Shown: positions 25,288-34,423 of the stretch, in pieces
Layout: each line of letters begins with the position of its first letter
Numbering within the stretch: the stretch's first letter is position 1
NCBI RefSeq assembly: GCF_900108555.1
Contig: NZ_FNWV01000007.1
Coordinates: 161,614-225,613 of the forward strand
From: Ruminococcus flavefaciens
Lineage (GTDB): Bacteria > Bacillota > Clostridia > Oscillospirales > Ruminococcaceae
Direction: 5' to 3'
Length of the DNA: 64,000 bases
The notes under the pieces: generated by a model
What the model saw: the letters and a program-made list of their open reading frames with translations, nothing else
Databases searched by the model: none
Told to the model about the DNA's origin: nothing
Program-made: the position numbers and the translations under genes

Positions 25288-26592
25288 ATGAAAACGATCG
25301 CACATTATTCAATTATACTGCTCGGACTGATATACGGAACGGCGTTCAGCTTCTGTACGGTCGTCACGCTGGGCGATCTATTTTATAGAAAAGTCAAACG
25401 TGTGATATTGTTTCCGATGTTCGCAGGAGTGATCTTCGGCATTACGGGATTTTTGCAGAACTCATTTTTAGGCGGTATCAATATGCTGCCGCTGTACCTG
25501 CTGCATACGGTAGCAGCCGTTTTTCTTCTTGCTGATAAAAGCAAAGGAAGTATTATTTCGCTGATCTGCGCGGAGCTGTTTTCCGGCTGTATGATCGGCA
25601 GTATACAGACGGCGGTGTTTTCGGTCACAAACGGTGCAGAGAGGTCATTTATCCAAGTGACTTTGCTGTATCTGACAGGCTATCTTGCGGCTGCTCTGTT
25701 TGTATTTCTTTTGAAAAGACTTGTCCGCAGTGAGGACAGAGAACCTCTCGGACTGCTGCAAATATTTCTGCTTACGGGCATTTCCTGTGCTGTCACATTG
25801 CTTGTGGACCGCAGTTTCACCATGTCCGACTACGTCCCCGATGTTTCACCCGAAGCGGCAATACCCTCAGTGCTTATGCTGATGTCGGTAAGCGTACTTC
25901 TCCTGCTCTCGGTAAAAGCAGATCAGGCAAAGCGTTTCCGTGAGATGAATGAACTAAGCGAAAAATATATGAACGTACAGGCGAAGCATTTCGAGCAAAG
26001 CAGAGCTGCCGATACCGAAATGCGTATGCTCCGTCACGATATGAAAAATCATATCACGGTAATGAACGGACTTTTTGATTCGGGCAAAACCGATGAACTG
26101 GGCGAATATCTCAAAGAGCTCGGTGATACCTTTTCGGACGCGCAGTCTGTCAATATCACGGGAAACGAGATCGCCGACGCGATAATTTATGAGAAAAAGA
26201 AATATGCCGAAATAAACGGTGCAAGTATTGTTACCGAAGGCAGTCTTAAAGGACTGGAGATAAGCGCAGTCACACTTTGTACAGTGCTTTCAAATCTGCT
26301 GGACAATGCCATCGAAGCCGCCGCGCAGACCGATACCGAGCGTGTTGTAACACTTTCAGCGAAGAAGTCTGGCAGCTTTTACTACATTTGCATCAGCAAC
26401 CCGACTGCAAATTATGTTGATATATCCTCAGATATCCCCACAAGCAAACCCGACAGTGCGTGTCACGGTCTGGGACTGAAAAGCGTCAGAAAAGCGACTG
26501 AAAAGTGCGGCGGAACGCTGGAGCTGTCCTGTAAAGAAACATCAGCAGGATATATCTTTACGGCAGAGGTCATACTGCCTGCAAAGCAATAA
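25288..26592 (+). CDS. AgrC-like GHKL sensor histidine kinase
   Basis: 434 residues. Six or seven membrane helices in the first 210 residues, a coiled segment, the phospho-acceptor His in MRMLRHDMKNHITVMNGL, and a GHKL ATPase with VLSNLLDNAIEAA and HGLGLKSVRKATEKCGG. This layout is typical of kinases that sense peptides (AgrC, ComD, BlpH) or membrane stress. No AgrB- or AgrD-like gene is next to it. It overlaps or abuts the regulator gene, so the two are coupled. Confidence 0.92.
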   Translation: MKTIAHYSIILLGLIYGTAFSFCTVVTLGDLFYRKVKRVILFPMFAGVIFGITGFLQNSFLGGINMLPLYLLHTVAAVFLLADKSKGSIISLICAELFSGCMIGSIQTAVFSVTNGAERSFIQVTLLYLTGYLAAALFVFLLKRLVRSEDREPLGLLQIFLLTGISCAVTLLVDRSFTMSDYVPDVSPEAAIPSVLMLMSVSVLLLLSVKADQAKRFREMNELSEKYMNVQAKHFEQSRAADTEMRMLRHDMKNHITVMNGLFDSGKTDELGEYLKELGDTFSDAQSVNITGNEIADAIIYEKKKYAEINGASIVTEGSLKGLEISAVTLCTVLSNLLDNAIEAAAQTDTERVVTLSAKKSGSFYYICISNPTANYVDISSDIPTSKPDSACHGLGLKSVRKATEKCGGTLELSCKETSAGYIFTAEVILPAKQ

Positions 26593-26703
26593 CGACCGAA
26601 GAATATGCGCATCACTGTTGAAAGTCGGAGCTTTGCATATATGAAAAGGCTTTCTCATATAATTCAGTGACTAAATATCGCAAAAGCGGAAGGAGAAACT
26701 GAA

Positions 26704-27438
26704 ATGAGAAAAGTACACAGAAAGATAGTTAGCGGAGCACTTTTATGCGGCTGCGCTTTGTTTACACTTTACGGAGCATCACGCATAGCCGAAAGGACGG
26801 AAAACGGTGCATTGCCCGTATCAATTACAGATATGGAGAACGAAACTCCCGTAATAGTGCTTGATGCAGGTCACGGCGGAATAGACGGCGGCTGTACCTC
26901 TTCCGAAGGAGTTCCCGAGAAAGGGATAAATCTTGATATACTGCTGAAGCTAAGGGATATGCTTGAAGTAAACGGATTTGAGGTCAGGGTAACAAGAGAT
27001 ACCGACAGATCGATACATGATGAGGGGGTAGAGGGGATAGCGGCGCAGAAAAGCTCGGATATGGACAACAGACTTGCCATATTCAACGAGAGCGATAATG
27101 CTGTGTGTATATCGATACATCAGAATCAGTTCACAGACCCGAAATACAGCGGTGCACAGATGTTTTACTCGGGCAGCAACAGTACCAGCGAAGCACTTGC
27201 CAGTGCTTTACAAGGGAAGTTCAGGGAGTTTTTGCAGCCTGAAAACGACAGGGAAATAAAGCTGTGCGGAAAGGAGCTTTTTCTCTGCTATTACAGCAAT
27301 AATCCCACAGTTATGGCGGAATGTGGATTTTTATCCAATCCCGATGAGGCTGCGCTGCTGAATACGGAGGAGTACCGTTCAAAGGTGGCATTTACGCTTT
27401 TTTCGGGGATAAATGATTATCTGGAGCAGAAGAAATAA
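26704..27438 (+). CDS. N-acetylmuramoyl-L-alanine amidase (Amidase_3)
   Basis: 244 residues, preceded by GGAAGGAGAAACTGAA. N-terminal membrane/signal segment, then an Amidase_3 domain: zinc His in VIVLDAGHGGIDGG, Glu in GVPEKGINLDI, second His in VCISIHQNQF and catalytic Glu in TVMAECGFLSNPDEA. It resembles CwlD, which cleaves the amide between muramic acid and L-alanine, in spore cortex synthesis for CwlD itself. Here it stands alone with its own terminator. Confidence 0.92.
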   Translation: MRKVHRKIVSGALLCGCALFTLYGASRIAERTENGALPVSITDMENETPVIVLDAGHGGIDGGCTSSEGVPEKGINLDILLKLRDMLEVNGFEVRVTRDTDRSIHDEGVEGIAAQKSSDMDNRLAIFNESDNAVCISIHQNQFTDPKYSGAQMFYSGSNSTSEALASALQGKFREFLQPENDREIKLCGKELFLCYYSNNPTVMAECGFLSNPDEAALLNTEEYRSKVAFTLFSGINDYLEQKK

Positions 27439-27441
27439 AAC

Positions 27442-27476
27442 AACGGGAGCTTTTTAGCTCCCGTTGTTACATTTTT
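27442..27476 (+). terminator. Terminator after the amidase gene
   Basis: AACGGGAGCT TTTT AGCTCCCGTT (27442-27466), a perfect 10-bp stem, followed by GTTACATTTTTATTG. Confidence 0.85.
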
Positions 27477-27560
27477 ATTGTTCTGAACGATAGTACTATA
27501 CATCAAAACGATATCATTCGTTATGAGAAGCAGCTTTACTGATACTATCAGGTTTTAGGC

Positions 27561-27821
27561 TTATGCATTCTTCTGCTTTTCATAGGCTTCGCGGACAGCG
27601 AGGCAGAGCTGATCTGCGCAGGAAGTAGGTCTCCTGCCGCAGGTATTGCCTTTGAGCTTAGCTTCTATCTGTTCAACGGTCCAGCCGTCGAGTATTTTAG
27701 AGATAGCCTTGAGGTTTCCGTTGCAGCCGCCCACGAACGATATATTGGTGATAACATCGCCTTCTATGTGAAAGCTTATTTCCTGTGAACAGACCATATT
27801 TGTTTTGTAAGTGTAATCCAT
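27561..27821 (-). CDS. TSCPD domain protein (TIGR03905-like)
   Basis: 86 residues. It contains FVGGCNGNLKAISKILDG and GNTCGRRPTSCADQLCLAV; the TSCPD-like Cys motif is the C-terminal zinc-binding piece seen on class II (NrdJ) ribonucleotide reductases, here as a free-standing protein. The function of the stand-alone family is not known. A GGAGGATATT ribosome site precedes it. The 27477-27560 gap holds nothing that I recognise. Confidence 0.85.
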   Translation of the reverse strand: MDYTYKTNMVCSQEISFHIEGDVITNISFVGGCNGNLKAISKILDGWTVEQIEAKLKGNTCGRRPTSCADQLCLAVREAYEKQKNA

Positions 27822-27973
27822 AATATCCTCCTTATTGATAATGATATGGTAAAAATAATTTATCTTGTTTTGATTTTATACTAAAAAACCATTTTTGTCA
27901 ACAGACAGTTGCTGAAAATTCTGTGAAAAAACGTTATATGACAAAACTGTTATTTTTTACGGGCAAAATAATG

Positions 27974-28002
27974 TTTACAAATAGAGAAAAATATGATATT
28001 AT
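27974..28002 (+). promoter_or_regulatory. Sigma-A-type promoter of the GH25 gene
   Basis: TTTACA (27974-27979), 17 bases, TATTAT (27997-28002), about 35 bases before the chosen start codon. Its position also argues against the further upstream in-frame ATGs. Confidence 0.75.
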
Positions 28003-28042
28003 ATACTTACAGACAAAAACGAACATAAAAATGGAGGAAACA

Positions 28043-29029
28043 ATGTCAGAACCCAGAAGAAGGATACGTTTCAAGAGCATTGCTATACTTGAAGCGGTAA
28101 TTATACTTATACTTACGATCGCGCTGATATGGACAGCGTTTATCCGAGGCAGAGATGATGCAGTTGCTGCAAATTCCAAATCAAAAGGAACTGATGTGCG
28201 CAGGAGAGCGGTAATTGAGAAAGAAGAGACTTTTTACCAGCTTGACGGCAAGAAACTGCTCATGCATGACAGCTCGCTTGGAGAAGTATTCGTACCTGTT
28301 TATGCAGATGTTCCTGCAAGTACTGTCGATGTCAATAATATTTCTATGAGGAACGGATATGCTTATTATACGGAAAACGGCGAAGTTAATTCCGAAAACG
28401 GCATAGATGTTTCGGAATTCCAGGGCGAGATCGACTGGGAGCAGGTAAAGCAGGCAGGTATCGAATTTGCAATAATACGAGTTGGCTATCGTACATACGG
28501 CGGCGGAGTCGTTACATATGACGAACAGTTCAGAAACAATATCGAGGGAGCTCTTGCACAGGGCATAAAGGTCGGAGCGTATTTCTACTCGCAGGCAACT
28601 ACAGCAGATGAAGCAGTCGATGAAGCTGATGCTATTATAGATGCTCTCAGCGGTTATGATATCACATACCCTGTAGTTTATGACTGGGAGCTGGTATCGG
28701 GAGATGCTGCACGTACAGACGATGTAAGCGTGGAAGCACTTGCGGATTGCTGCGTATCGTTCTGCGAAAGAATAAAGGATTCGGGATATACTCCTATGGT
28801 GTATCAGAACAAGACAACAGCAATGCACAAGCTTGATATACCGAGGGTCAAGGACTACGACTTCTGGCTTGCCGAATACAGTGACAAGCCGTCCTATTAC
28901 TATGACTTTAAGATCTGGCAGTACTCAAACTCGGGAAATGTTCCCGGTATTGAGGGAAATGTTGACCTTAACATATGCTTTGAGCCATACGGCAGTAAAA
29001 AAGCAGATAAAGCAGATAAATCAGAATAA
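28043..29029 (+). CDS. Membrane-anchored GH25 lysozyme
   Basis: 328 residues from MSEPRRR, chosen for GGAGG ten bases upstream and the promoter position. One membrane helix (IAILEAVIILILTIALIWTAF), a 90-residue spacer, then a GH25 domain from about 120: GIDVSEFQGEIDWEQVK (first catalytic Asp), FAIIRVGYRTYGGG, GIKVGAYFYSQA, YPVVYDWE (catalytic Asp and Glu) and WLAEYSDKPSYYYDFKIWQYS near the end. It hydrolyses the MurNAc-GlcNAc bond of peptidoglycan. The Lys-rich tail has no binding domain. Confidence 0.93.
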   Translation: MSEPRRRIRFKSIAILEAVIILILTIALIWTAFIRGRDDAVAANSKSKGTDVRRRAVIEKEETFYQLDGKKLLMHDSSLGEVFVPVYADVPASTVDVNNISMRNGYAYYTENGEVNSENGIDVSEFQGEIDWEQVKQAGIEFAIIRVGYRTYGGGVVTYDEQFRNNIEGALAQGIKVGAYFYSQATTADEAVDEADAIIDALSGYDITYPVVYDWELVSGDAARTDDVSVEALADCCVSFCERIKDSGYTPMVYQNKTTAMHKLDIPRVKDYDFWLAEYSDKPSYYYDFKIWQYSNSGNVPGIEGNVDLNICFEPYGSKKADKADKSE

Positions 29030-29032
29030 AGA

Positions 29033-29058
29033 AGGCGGATCATTGATCCGCCTTTTTG
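29033..29058 (+). terminator. Terminator after the GH25 gene
   Basis: AGGCGGATCA/TGATCCGCCT hairpin followed by TTTTT, starting 4 bases past the stop codon. Confidence 0.85.
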
Positions 29059-29128
29059 CATATATAAAACGACAGGGACGGCCATAGACCGTCCCTTAAC
29101 TGATCGCTGATAAATAATGCACTTGAAA

Positions 29129-29374
29129 TTATGCATTTAAATATGATCTTACAAGCACCTGTAAAAGCTCGTCACGGTCGATGTGACGAATAAGGCTTCT
29201 TGCATTGTTGTATGTTGTGATGTATGTAGGATCCTCAGAAAGGATATAGCCTACTATCTGATTGACAGGATTATATCCCTTTTGTGTGAGAGCGTCGTAA
29301 ATTATGGTAAGATTTTTTTTCAGCTCTGCTTCCCTGTCTTCATTAACTGAGAACGTCATAGTCTTATCGAACAT
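29129..29374 (-). CDS. IreB-family (UPF0297) regulatory phosphoprotein
   Basis: 81 residues from [10 protein letters not shown] (GGGAGG upstream). [31 protein letters not shown] and [19 protein letters not shown] are highly conserved in this small Firmicutes family. In Enterococcus faecalis, IreB is a substrate of the PASTA-domain kinase IreK and modulates cephalosporin resistance. In many Firmicutes it sits beside yrrK and alaS; neither is present here, so it has been relocated. Confidence 0.9.
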   Translation of the reverse strand: MFDKTMTFSVNEDREAELKKNLTIIYDALTQKGYNPVNQIVGYILSEDPTYITTYNNARSLIRHIDRDELLQVLVRSYLNA

Positions 29375-29598
29375 AGTATCAGCCTCCCGATTTGTGGAAT
29401 ACTTCTGGTGAAACGCGAATGGATCAAACAAGAAGCTTACTATTATTATAACCTAAAATCGGCGGCAATGCAAGGGTATAAAGGAATTTTTCCCGATTTG
29501 ACCGAATTTCACTCTTTATTTTATGGATTTTGCACATCTGAGACAGTTTGAAAACGACATTTTCCACAGAAATCCTGCTGAAATTACATGGTCTGGCG

Positions 29599-30141
29599 TT
29601 AATTTTGTTTTATTATTTCGCATACAGATACTACAAATCGTTTTTCGCCGATGATATACTGTCTGAAACGGCAGTTTTCGATGTTTGTGACTATATCAGT
29701 TCCCGAAAAGCTGAATTCAGCTTCGTTCATAGGGTAGGAGATACCGACGCCGATAGCCTTTACATAGGCTTCTTTGAGAGTCCAGAGTCTGAAAAAGAGC
29801 AGAGCCTTTTCGCTGTCGGGAGTATCCTCGAACATTGCTTTCTCATTCTCTGAAAACACCCGTTTTACCACATTCGGACGGAAGTCCCTGACCTTTTCGC
29901 AATCGATACCGCACTCAAAGTCTGATATCATACAGGCAGCTATACCCTCTGCGTGGGAAAGGTTATAGTGTATATCTGGACGGTCTGCAAGTGAGGGCTT
30001 GCCCATTTCGTTTTGGGTTATGGGTGTATCCTCGGTGTAGTTTACATTTCTGAGCTTCATAGCTTCTCTCAGCATTTTGTGAGCGTAACTGTGGAGCTGT
30101 TTTTTATCGGTATTTGTCATTGATATCATAAGCATAATCAT
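29599..30141 (-). CDS. 4'-phosphopantetheinyl transferase (Sfp-type)
   Basis: About 180 residues. Motifs of the Sfp/HetI superfamily: KPSLADRPDIHYNLSHAEGI, GIDCEKVR (magnesium-binding Asp and Glu), FFRLWTLKEAYVKAIGVGI. It transfers phosphopantetheine from CoA to carrier proteins. No polyketide or nonribosomal synthetase gene is in the window. The start is uncertain: several in-frame ATGs cluster at 30120-30153, and the promoter directly upstream means 30141 would be nearly leaderless. Confidence 0.88.
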   Translation of the reverse strand: MIMLMISMTNTDKKQLHSYAHKMLREAMKLRNVNYTEDTPITQNEMGKPSLADRPDIHYNLSHAEGIAACMISDFECGIDCEKVRDFRPNVVKRVFSENEKAMFEDTPDSEKALLFFRLWTLKEAYVKAIGVGISYPMNEAEFSFSGTDIVTNIENCRFRQYIIGEKRFVVSVCEIIKQN

Positions 30142-30151
30142 CACCGCTATC

Positions 30152-30181
30152 ATTATACCACGTTTTACAGTATATTTGCAA
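30152..30181 (-). promoter_or_regulatory. Promoter of the phosphopantetheinyl transferase gene
   Basis: On the minus strand TTGCAA, 18 bases, TATAAT (-10 at 30152-30157). It overlaps the most upstream possible ATG and so excludes it if used. Confidence 0.65.
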
Positions 30182-30303
30182 TAACTAATGACAAATGTCA
30201 CTGAGATAGTGACAAACGATATCTTGTGAAAGTGTTGGCAAAATGGTATTATAAACACACAGGGAGCTCATATGAGCATGGTTTGGAAAATAAGGGAGAA
30301 GCT

Positions 30304-30369
30304 ATGGAGAATTATTTGGGTATGTTTACAGTAACGCTCTATATGGGCTCGGCTTTTCAGACTTGCTGA
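30304..30369 (+). CDS. 21-residue peptide leading a run of small membrane proteins
   Basis: MENYLGMFTVTLYMGSAFQTC, in a frame opened by AAGGGAG seven bases before the ATG, with the stop 24 bases before the next gene. Hydrophobic with a C-terminal Cys. It may be a leader peptide or chance. Confidence 0.4.
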   Translation: MENYLGMFTVTLYMGSAFQTC

Positions 30370-30393
30370 GGCTAAGGTGAAAGGAGAATATTT

Positions 30394-30621
30394 ATGATCT
30401 TGTTTTTTGCGATAATTTTATTGATACTTGGAATACGTCTGGCTGTTGATTACAGCGATGATAAAACTCAGAAAGCTAAATTGGTGGGAGCGATAATGCT
30501 GATAGTTATTGCTTTGGTTCTTGGCGGTACATATCTGGCACTTCGTGCTATGGCGGAAGCATTCGGTCAGTGTTTTGATCTTGGCTGCGAAACAGCCGAG
30601 GGCGTAGGAAGAATAGGTTAA
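30394..30621 (+). CDS. Small two-helix membrane protein (75 aa)
   Basis: GAAAGGAG precedes the ATG. Two hydrophobic segments (MILFFAIILLILGIRLAV and LVGAIMLIVIALVLGGTYLA) flank a short charged loop. The tail AMAEAFGQCFDLGCETAEGVG resembles that of the gene at 31181. First of four consecutive small membrane-protein genes in the same direction. No family recognised. Confidence 0.7.
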   Translation: MILFFAIILLILGIRLAVDYSDDKTQKAKLVGAIMLIVIALVLGGTYLALRAMAEAFGQCFDLGCETAEGVGRIG

Positions 30622-30636
30622 GGAAAGGATATATTT

Positions 30637-30852
30637 ATGTTTGCTGCATTTTTGATAACGGTAGCGGTAGTTGTGGTGTTTGTAGTTGTGGGACTGGTGC
30701 TGGAAAGCCTGAATATTGACCATGAAAGGCTGAAAAATGCCGTTCTTTATATTATCATTCTTGCAGGCGCGGTGCTTATATACTACATGGTCGGAAAATT
30801 CCTCATATCAGACCTTAACTCGTGTCTGCCCTTTGAAGGCAGAAGGCACTGA
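30637..30852 (+). CDS. Small two-helix membrane protein (71 aa)
   Basis: GGAAAGG precedes the ATG, 15 bases after the previous stop. Two helices (FAAFLITVAVVVVFVVVGLVL, in part; AVLYIIILAGAVLIYYMVG) separated by a charged loop, with a short tail LISDLNSCLPFEGRRH. Same layout as its neighbours. Function unknown. Confidence 0.68.
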   Translation: MFAAFLITVAVVVVFVVVGLVLESLNIDHERLKNAVLYIIILAGAVLIYYMVGKFLISDLNSCLPFEGRRH

Positions 30853-30885
30853 TATGGCTTATATGTAAGACAGGAGGTATGAAAA

Positions 30886-31167
30886 ATGTTATTGTTTTTG
30901 CTTATCATAATTATTTCGATAATAGGAATTATTGCTTTGTCAGGTAATGGCTCGAATGACAAGATCAGCGGAAATGCAGAAACTGACGAAAAAAGCAGAT
31001 TAAAGGCAGAATTTAAGAGTGAAATAAAAGCGTTTATCATTATAGGATTTATTATTGCTTCGCTCTTTTTAGTCGGTTATATGGTTTGGAATGGTATTAC
31101 AGATGCAATGTTTGTGTGGCTCGATCCCTTTGTTGATGCGCTGCACGAAACTCAGAAGCACGGATAA
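30886..31167 (+). CDS. Small two-helix membrane protein (93 aa)
   Basis: AGGAGG precedes the ATG. N-terminal helix LLFLLIIIISIIGIIALSG, a charged middle (NETDEKSRLKAEFKSEIKA-like), a second helix AFIIIGFIIASLFLVGYMVW, then an amphipathic tail ending HETQKHG. Function unknown. Confidence 0.7.
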   Translation: MLLFLLIIIISIIGIIALSGNGSNDKISGNAETDEKSRLKAEFKSEIKAFIIIGFIIASLFLVGYMVWNGITDAMFVWLDPFVDALHETQKHG

Positions 31168-31180
31168 GCAGAGGTGGAAT

Positions 31181-31423
31181 ATGGAGATCATTTATATTGG
31201 GGCAGTAACTTTAGCGATAATAGGTATATGGATATTTTTAGCCTTTAAAGATACCTCTGAAACGAGCCCCGGCAAAGATAATAAAGGCATACGTATCTTT
31301 AAGATCGTATTGATGATCCTGCTGATAGTCCTTGTTTTAGGGATAATCGGCTTTATACAGGTTATGAATGAATTAGGGGATATGTTCGATTCCTGCTGCT
31401 CGGAAGTGCAGAAAATGGGATAA
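31181..31423 (+). CDS. Small two-helix membrane protein (80 aa)
   Basis: The start MEIIYIG was chosen for GAGGTGG, 13 bases after the previous stop. Helices IIYIGAVTLAIIGIWIFLAF and IFKIVLMILLIVLVLGIIGF flank a charged loop (KDTSETSPGKDNKG). The tail NELGDMFDSCCSEVQKMG parallels those at 30394 and 30886 (Phe-Asp-Cys and a final QKxG), suggesting paralogy. Function unknown. Confidence 0.7.
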   Translation: MEIIYIGAVTLAIIGIWIFLAFKDTSETSPGKDNKGIRIFKIVLMILLIVLVLGIIGFIQVMNELGDMFDSCCSEVQKMG

Positions 31424-31475
31424 ATGGCGAAAAACTGCCGAAATCAAACGTTGTTAACCAAATGTTACGTGGGTA

Positions 31476-31504
31476 TTGACAAACAGGACCATTTGTTGTA
31501 AAAT
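31476..31504 (+). promoter_or_regulatory. Promoter of secA
   Basis: TTGACA (31476-31481), 17 bases, TAAAAT (31499-31504), giving a leader of about 55 bases. Confidence 0.8.
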
Positions 31505-31566
31505 ATATTATGTGTATTTATACTATCAAGACCTACACTATTATAATGTAAAGGCGGAAAACAAAA

Positions 31567-34329
31567 ATGGGTTTATTCAAAAACGTTTTTGGCGCGAACG
31601 CTTATTCCAACCGTGAATTAAAGCGTATCGAACCTATTAAAAATAAAGTTCTCGAACTGGATGAAGAGTATCAGGAGCTCTCAGATGCAGAGCTCAAGGC
31701 TAAAACAGCCGAATTTAAGGAAAGACTTGAGGACGGCGAAACTCTTGACGATATACTTCCCGAGGCTCTTGCTACTGTAAGAGAAGCTGCATGGCGTGTA
31801 CTTGAGAAAAAGCCTTATCCTGTACAGATAATCGGTGCTATCGTTCTTCATCAGGGACGTATCGCTGAAATGAAAACAGGTGAAGGTAAAACTCTCGTTG
31901 CCTGTGTTGCTTCATACCTCAATGCGCTTTCAGGTCTCGGCGTTCATGTCGTTACCGTTAACGATTACCTTGCAAAGACTCAGGCTGAGGAAATGGGTAA
32001 GGTACTTCGCTGGCTGGGACTTACAGTAGGCTGTATCCTTCACGGTCTCAACAACGATCAGCGTCGTGCTGCATATAACTGCGATGTAACCTATGCTACA
32101 AATAATGAGCTCGGTTTCGACTATCTCCGTGATAACATGGTAACTCACAAGGAAGATCGTGTTCAGCGAGCTCCTAACTTTGCTATCGTGGACGAGGTTG
32201 ACTCTATCCTCATCGACGAGGCACGTACTCCTCTTATCATTTCGGGACGCGGTGATAAGTCCACTGACCTCTATGCTATTGTTGACCGCTTTGCAAAGAC
32301 ACTTACTTCAACTACTGTTGTTGAAATGGACGATAAGGTAGATCAGGAGTCTATCAATGATACTGCTGACTATATCATCGACGAAAAGGCTAAGACAGCT
32401 ACTATCACACAGCGCGGTGTTAAGAAGGCTGAGCAGGCATTCAGAGTCGAGAACCTTATGGATTCAGAGAATATGACACTTCTTCACCACATCAATCAGG
32501 CTATCAAGGCTAACGGTGTTATGAAGAACGATATAGACTACGTTGTAAAGGACGGCGAGATCATCATCGTTGATGAGTTCACGGGCCGTCTTATGATGGG
32601 ACGTCGTTTCAACGACGGTCTCCACCAGGCTATCGAGGCTAAGGAAGGTGTTAAGATCAAGAGCGAGTCAAAGACTCTTGCTACTATCACTTTCCAGAAC
32701 TTCTTCCGTCTTTACACAAAGCTGTCGGGTATGACAGGTACTGCTATGACAGAAGAGGACGAGTTCAAGGAGATCTACAAGCTCGATGTTATTGCTATAC
32801 CGACAAACAAGCCTGTTATCCGTATAGACCATAATGACCTTGTTTATACGACCGAAAAGGGCAAGTATGCTGCTATCATCGAGAAGATCATCGAATGTCA
32901 CGATAAAGGTCAGCCTATCCTCGTTGGTACTGTTTCTATCGAGAAGTCAGAGCTCCTCTCTGCTATGCTCAAGAGAAAGGGCATAAAGCACGAGGTACTC
33001 AACGCTAAGCAGCACGCTAAGGAAGCTGAGATCGTTGCTCAGGCAGGTAAGTACGGTGCAGTTACCATCGCTACCAACATGGCTGGACGTGGTACCGATA
33101 TCATGCTTGGCGGTAACGCTGAATTCCTTGCAAGAGCTGAACTGAGAAAGCGCGAGATACCTGAGGAGATCATCACAGAGGCTATCGGCTTTGCTGATAC
33201 TGATGATCAGGAAGTTATCGAAGCAAGAAAGCTCTACCGTGAGCTCTATGATAAGTACAATGCTGAGGTAAAGGAGAAGGCAGTTGCTGTTAAGGAAGCA
33301 GGCGGTCTCTATATCCTCGGTACAGAAAGACACGAATCAAGACGTATCGACAATCAGCTCCGCGGACGTTCGGGACGTCAGGGCGATGAGGGCGAAAGCT
33401 GCTTCTTCCTCTCTGTTGAGGATGACCTCATGCGTATCTTCGCAGGCGACCGTCTTGAGAATATGATGAGAACTCTTAACGTTGACGAGAATACTCCTAT
33501 CGAGAGCAAGATGCTCACAAAAATTATCGAGTCCTCACAGAAGAAGGTCGAGGGACAGAACTTCAGCGTAAGAAAGAACGTCCTCAACTACGACGACGTT
33601 ATGAATACTCAGCGTGAGATCATCTATAAGCAGAGAGCACAGGTGCTCGACGGAGAGGATCTCCACGAGAGCATTCTCAAGATGATGGAGGATCTTATCA
33701 AGTCTACTGTTGATACATACCTTGTTGATGACGAGGTAAAGGACGACTGGAACCTTGTTGGACTCAAGGATCACTTCCTCGGCTGGCTCATCGGTCCCGA
33801 AGATCTTACTTTCGAGGACGGCGAGATCGAAGATGTAACTAAGGAAGATATCGTTAATGCTCTCAGCACTAAGGCAGGAGAGATCTATCAGGCTAAGGAA
33901 GAGGAATACGGCGCAGAGATCATGCGTGAGCTCGAGCGTGTTATCCTCCTGAAGGTAGTTGATACAAAGTGGATGGCTCATATCGACGATATGGAAGAGC
34001 TCAAGAAGGGTATCGGTCTCCGTTCATACGGTCAGAAGAACCCTGTTATCGAGTATCGTTACGAAGGCTTCGAGATGTTCGATGCTATGGTAGAGTCTAT
34101 CCGTGAGGATACTATCCGTATGCTCCTTACAGTAAAGCTCCAGAAGAACGAAGCTCCCGAGCGTGAGCAGGTAGCTAAGCCTGATGCTCCTAATGCAGGT
34201 GCAGGCGACGGAAGCTTTAGTGATGAGCCTGTTCGTGTAAAGAAAATAGGCGATAACGATCCGTGCCCCTGCGGAAGCGGCAAGAAGTATAAGAAGTGCT
34301 GCAAGGCTAAGGACGCAGCAAACAAGTAA
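31567..34329 (+). CDS. secA: Preprotein translocase ATPase SecA
   Basis: 920 residues, full length. Motor domain with [11 protein letters not shown] (Walker A), [20 protein letters not shown] (DEAD-type Walker B), [26 protein letters not shown] and [13 protein letters not shown]; preprotein cross-linking and scaffold domains follow. The zinc-binding SEC-C tail is [14 protein letters not shown]. SecA drives export through SecYEG and is the route for the secreted dockerin proteins of this window. Codon use is strongly biased (GCT, CTC, AAG), as expected for a highly expressed gene. Confidence 0.99.
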   Translation: MGLFKNVFGANAYSNRELKRIEPIKNKVLELDEEYQELSDAELKAKTAEFKERLEDGETLDDILPEALATVREAAWRVLEKKPYPVQIIGAIVLHQGRIAEMKTGEGKTLVACVASYLNALSGLGVHVVTVNDYLAKTQAEEMGKVLRWLGLTVGCILHGLNNDQRRAAYNCDVTYATNNELGFDYLRDNMVTHKEDRVQRAPNFAIVDEVDSILIDEARTPLIISGRGDKSTDLYAIVDRFAKTLTSTTVVEMDDKVDQESINDTADYIIDEKAKTATITQRGVKKAEQAFRVENLMDSENMTLLHHINQAIKANGVMKNDIDYVVKDGEIIIVDEFTGRLMMGRRFNDGLHQAIEAKEGVKIKSESKTLATITFQNFFRLYTKLSGMTGTAMTEEDEFKEIYKLDVIAIPTNKPVIRIDHNDLVYTTEKGKYAAIIEKIIECHDKGQPILVGTVSIEKSELLSAMLKRKGIKHEVLNAKQHAKEAEIVAQAGKYGAVTIATNMAGRGTDIMLGGNAEFLARAELRKREIPEEIITEAIGFADTDDQEVIEARKLYRELYDKYNAEVKEKAVAVKEAGGLYILGTERHESRRIDNQLRGRSGRQGDEGESCFFLSVEDDLMRIFAGDRLENMMRTLNVDENTPIESKMLTKIIESSQKKVEGQNFSVRKNVLNYDDVMNTQREIIYKQRAQVLDGEDLHESILKMMEDLIKSTVDTYLVDDEVKDDWNLVGLKDHFLGWLIGPEDLTFEDGEIEDVTKEDIVNALSTKAGEIYQAKEEEYGAEIMRELERVILLKVVDTKWMAHIDDMEELKKGIGLRSYGQKNPVIEYRYEGFEMFDAMVESIREDTIRMLLTVKLQKNEAPEREQVAKPDAPNAGAGDGSFSDEPVRVKKIGDNDPCPCGSGKKYKKCCKAKDAANK

Positions 34330-34335
34330 TACAGA

Positions 34336-34360
34336 GGGGCGGTTTTCTCCGCCCCTTTTC
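34336..34360 (+). terminator. Terminator of secA
   Basis: GGGGCGG TTTTCT CCGCCCC (34336-34355) followed by TTTTC. Confidence 0.9.
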
Positions 34361-34423
34361 TGCATTGATGCAGGATAGAAAGATATACCATGTTTTGAAA
34401 GAAAGGTATTATGAGGTGACATT

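Noticed and set aside
27923..28042. Upstream in-frame ATGs that would lengthen the GH25 lysozyme by 40 residues
   Set aside because: A clear promoter lies inside that stretch and the GGAGG site favours 28043.
29548..29853. Plus-strand 101-codon frame overlapping the phosphopantetheinyl transferase gene
   Set aside because: It overlaps the conserved transferase motifs on the other strand and has no ribosome site or family resemblance.
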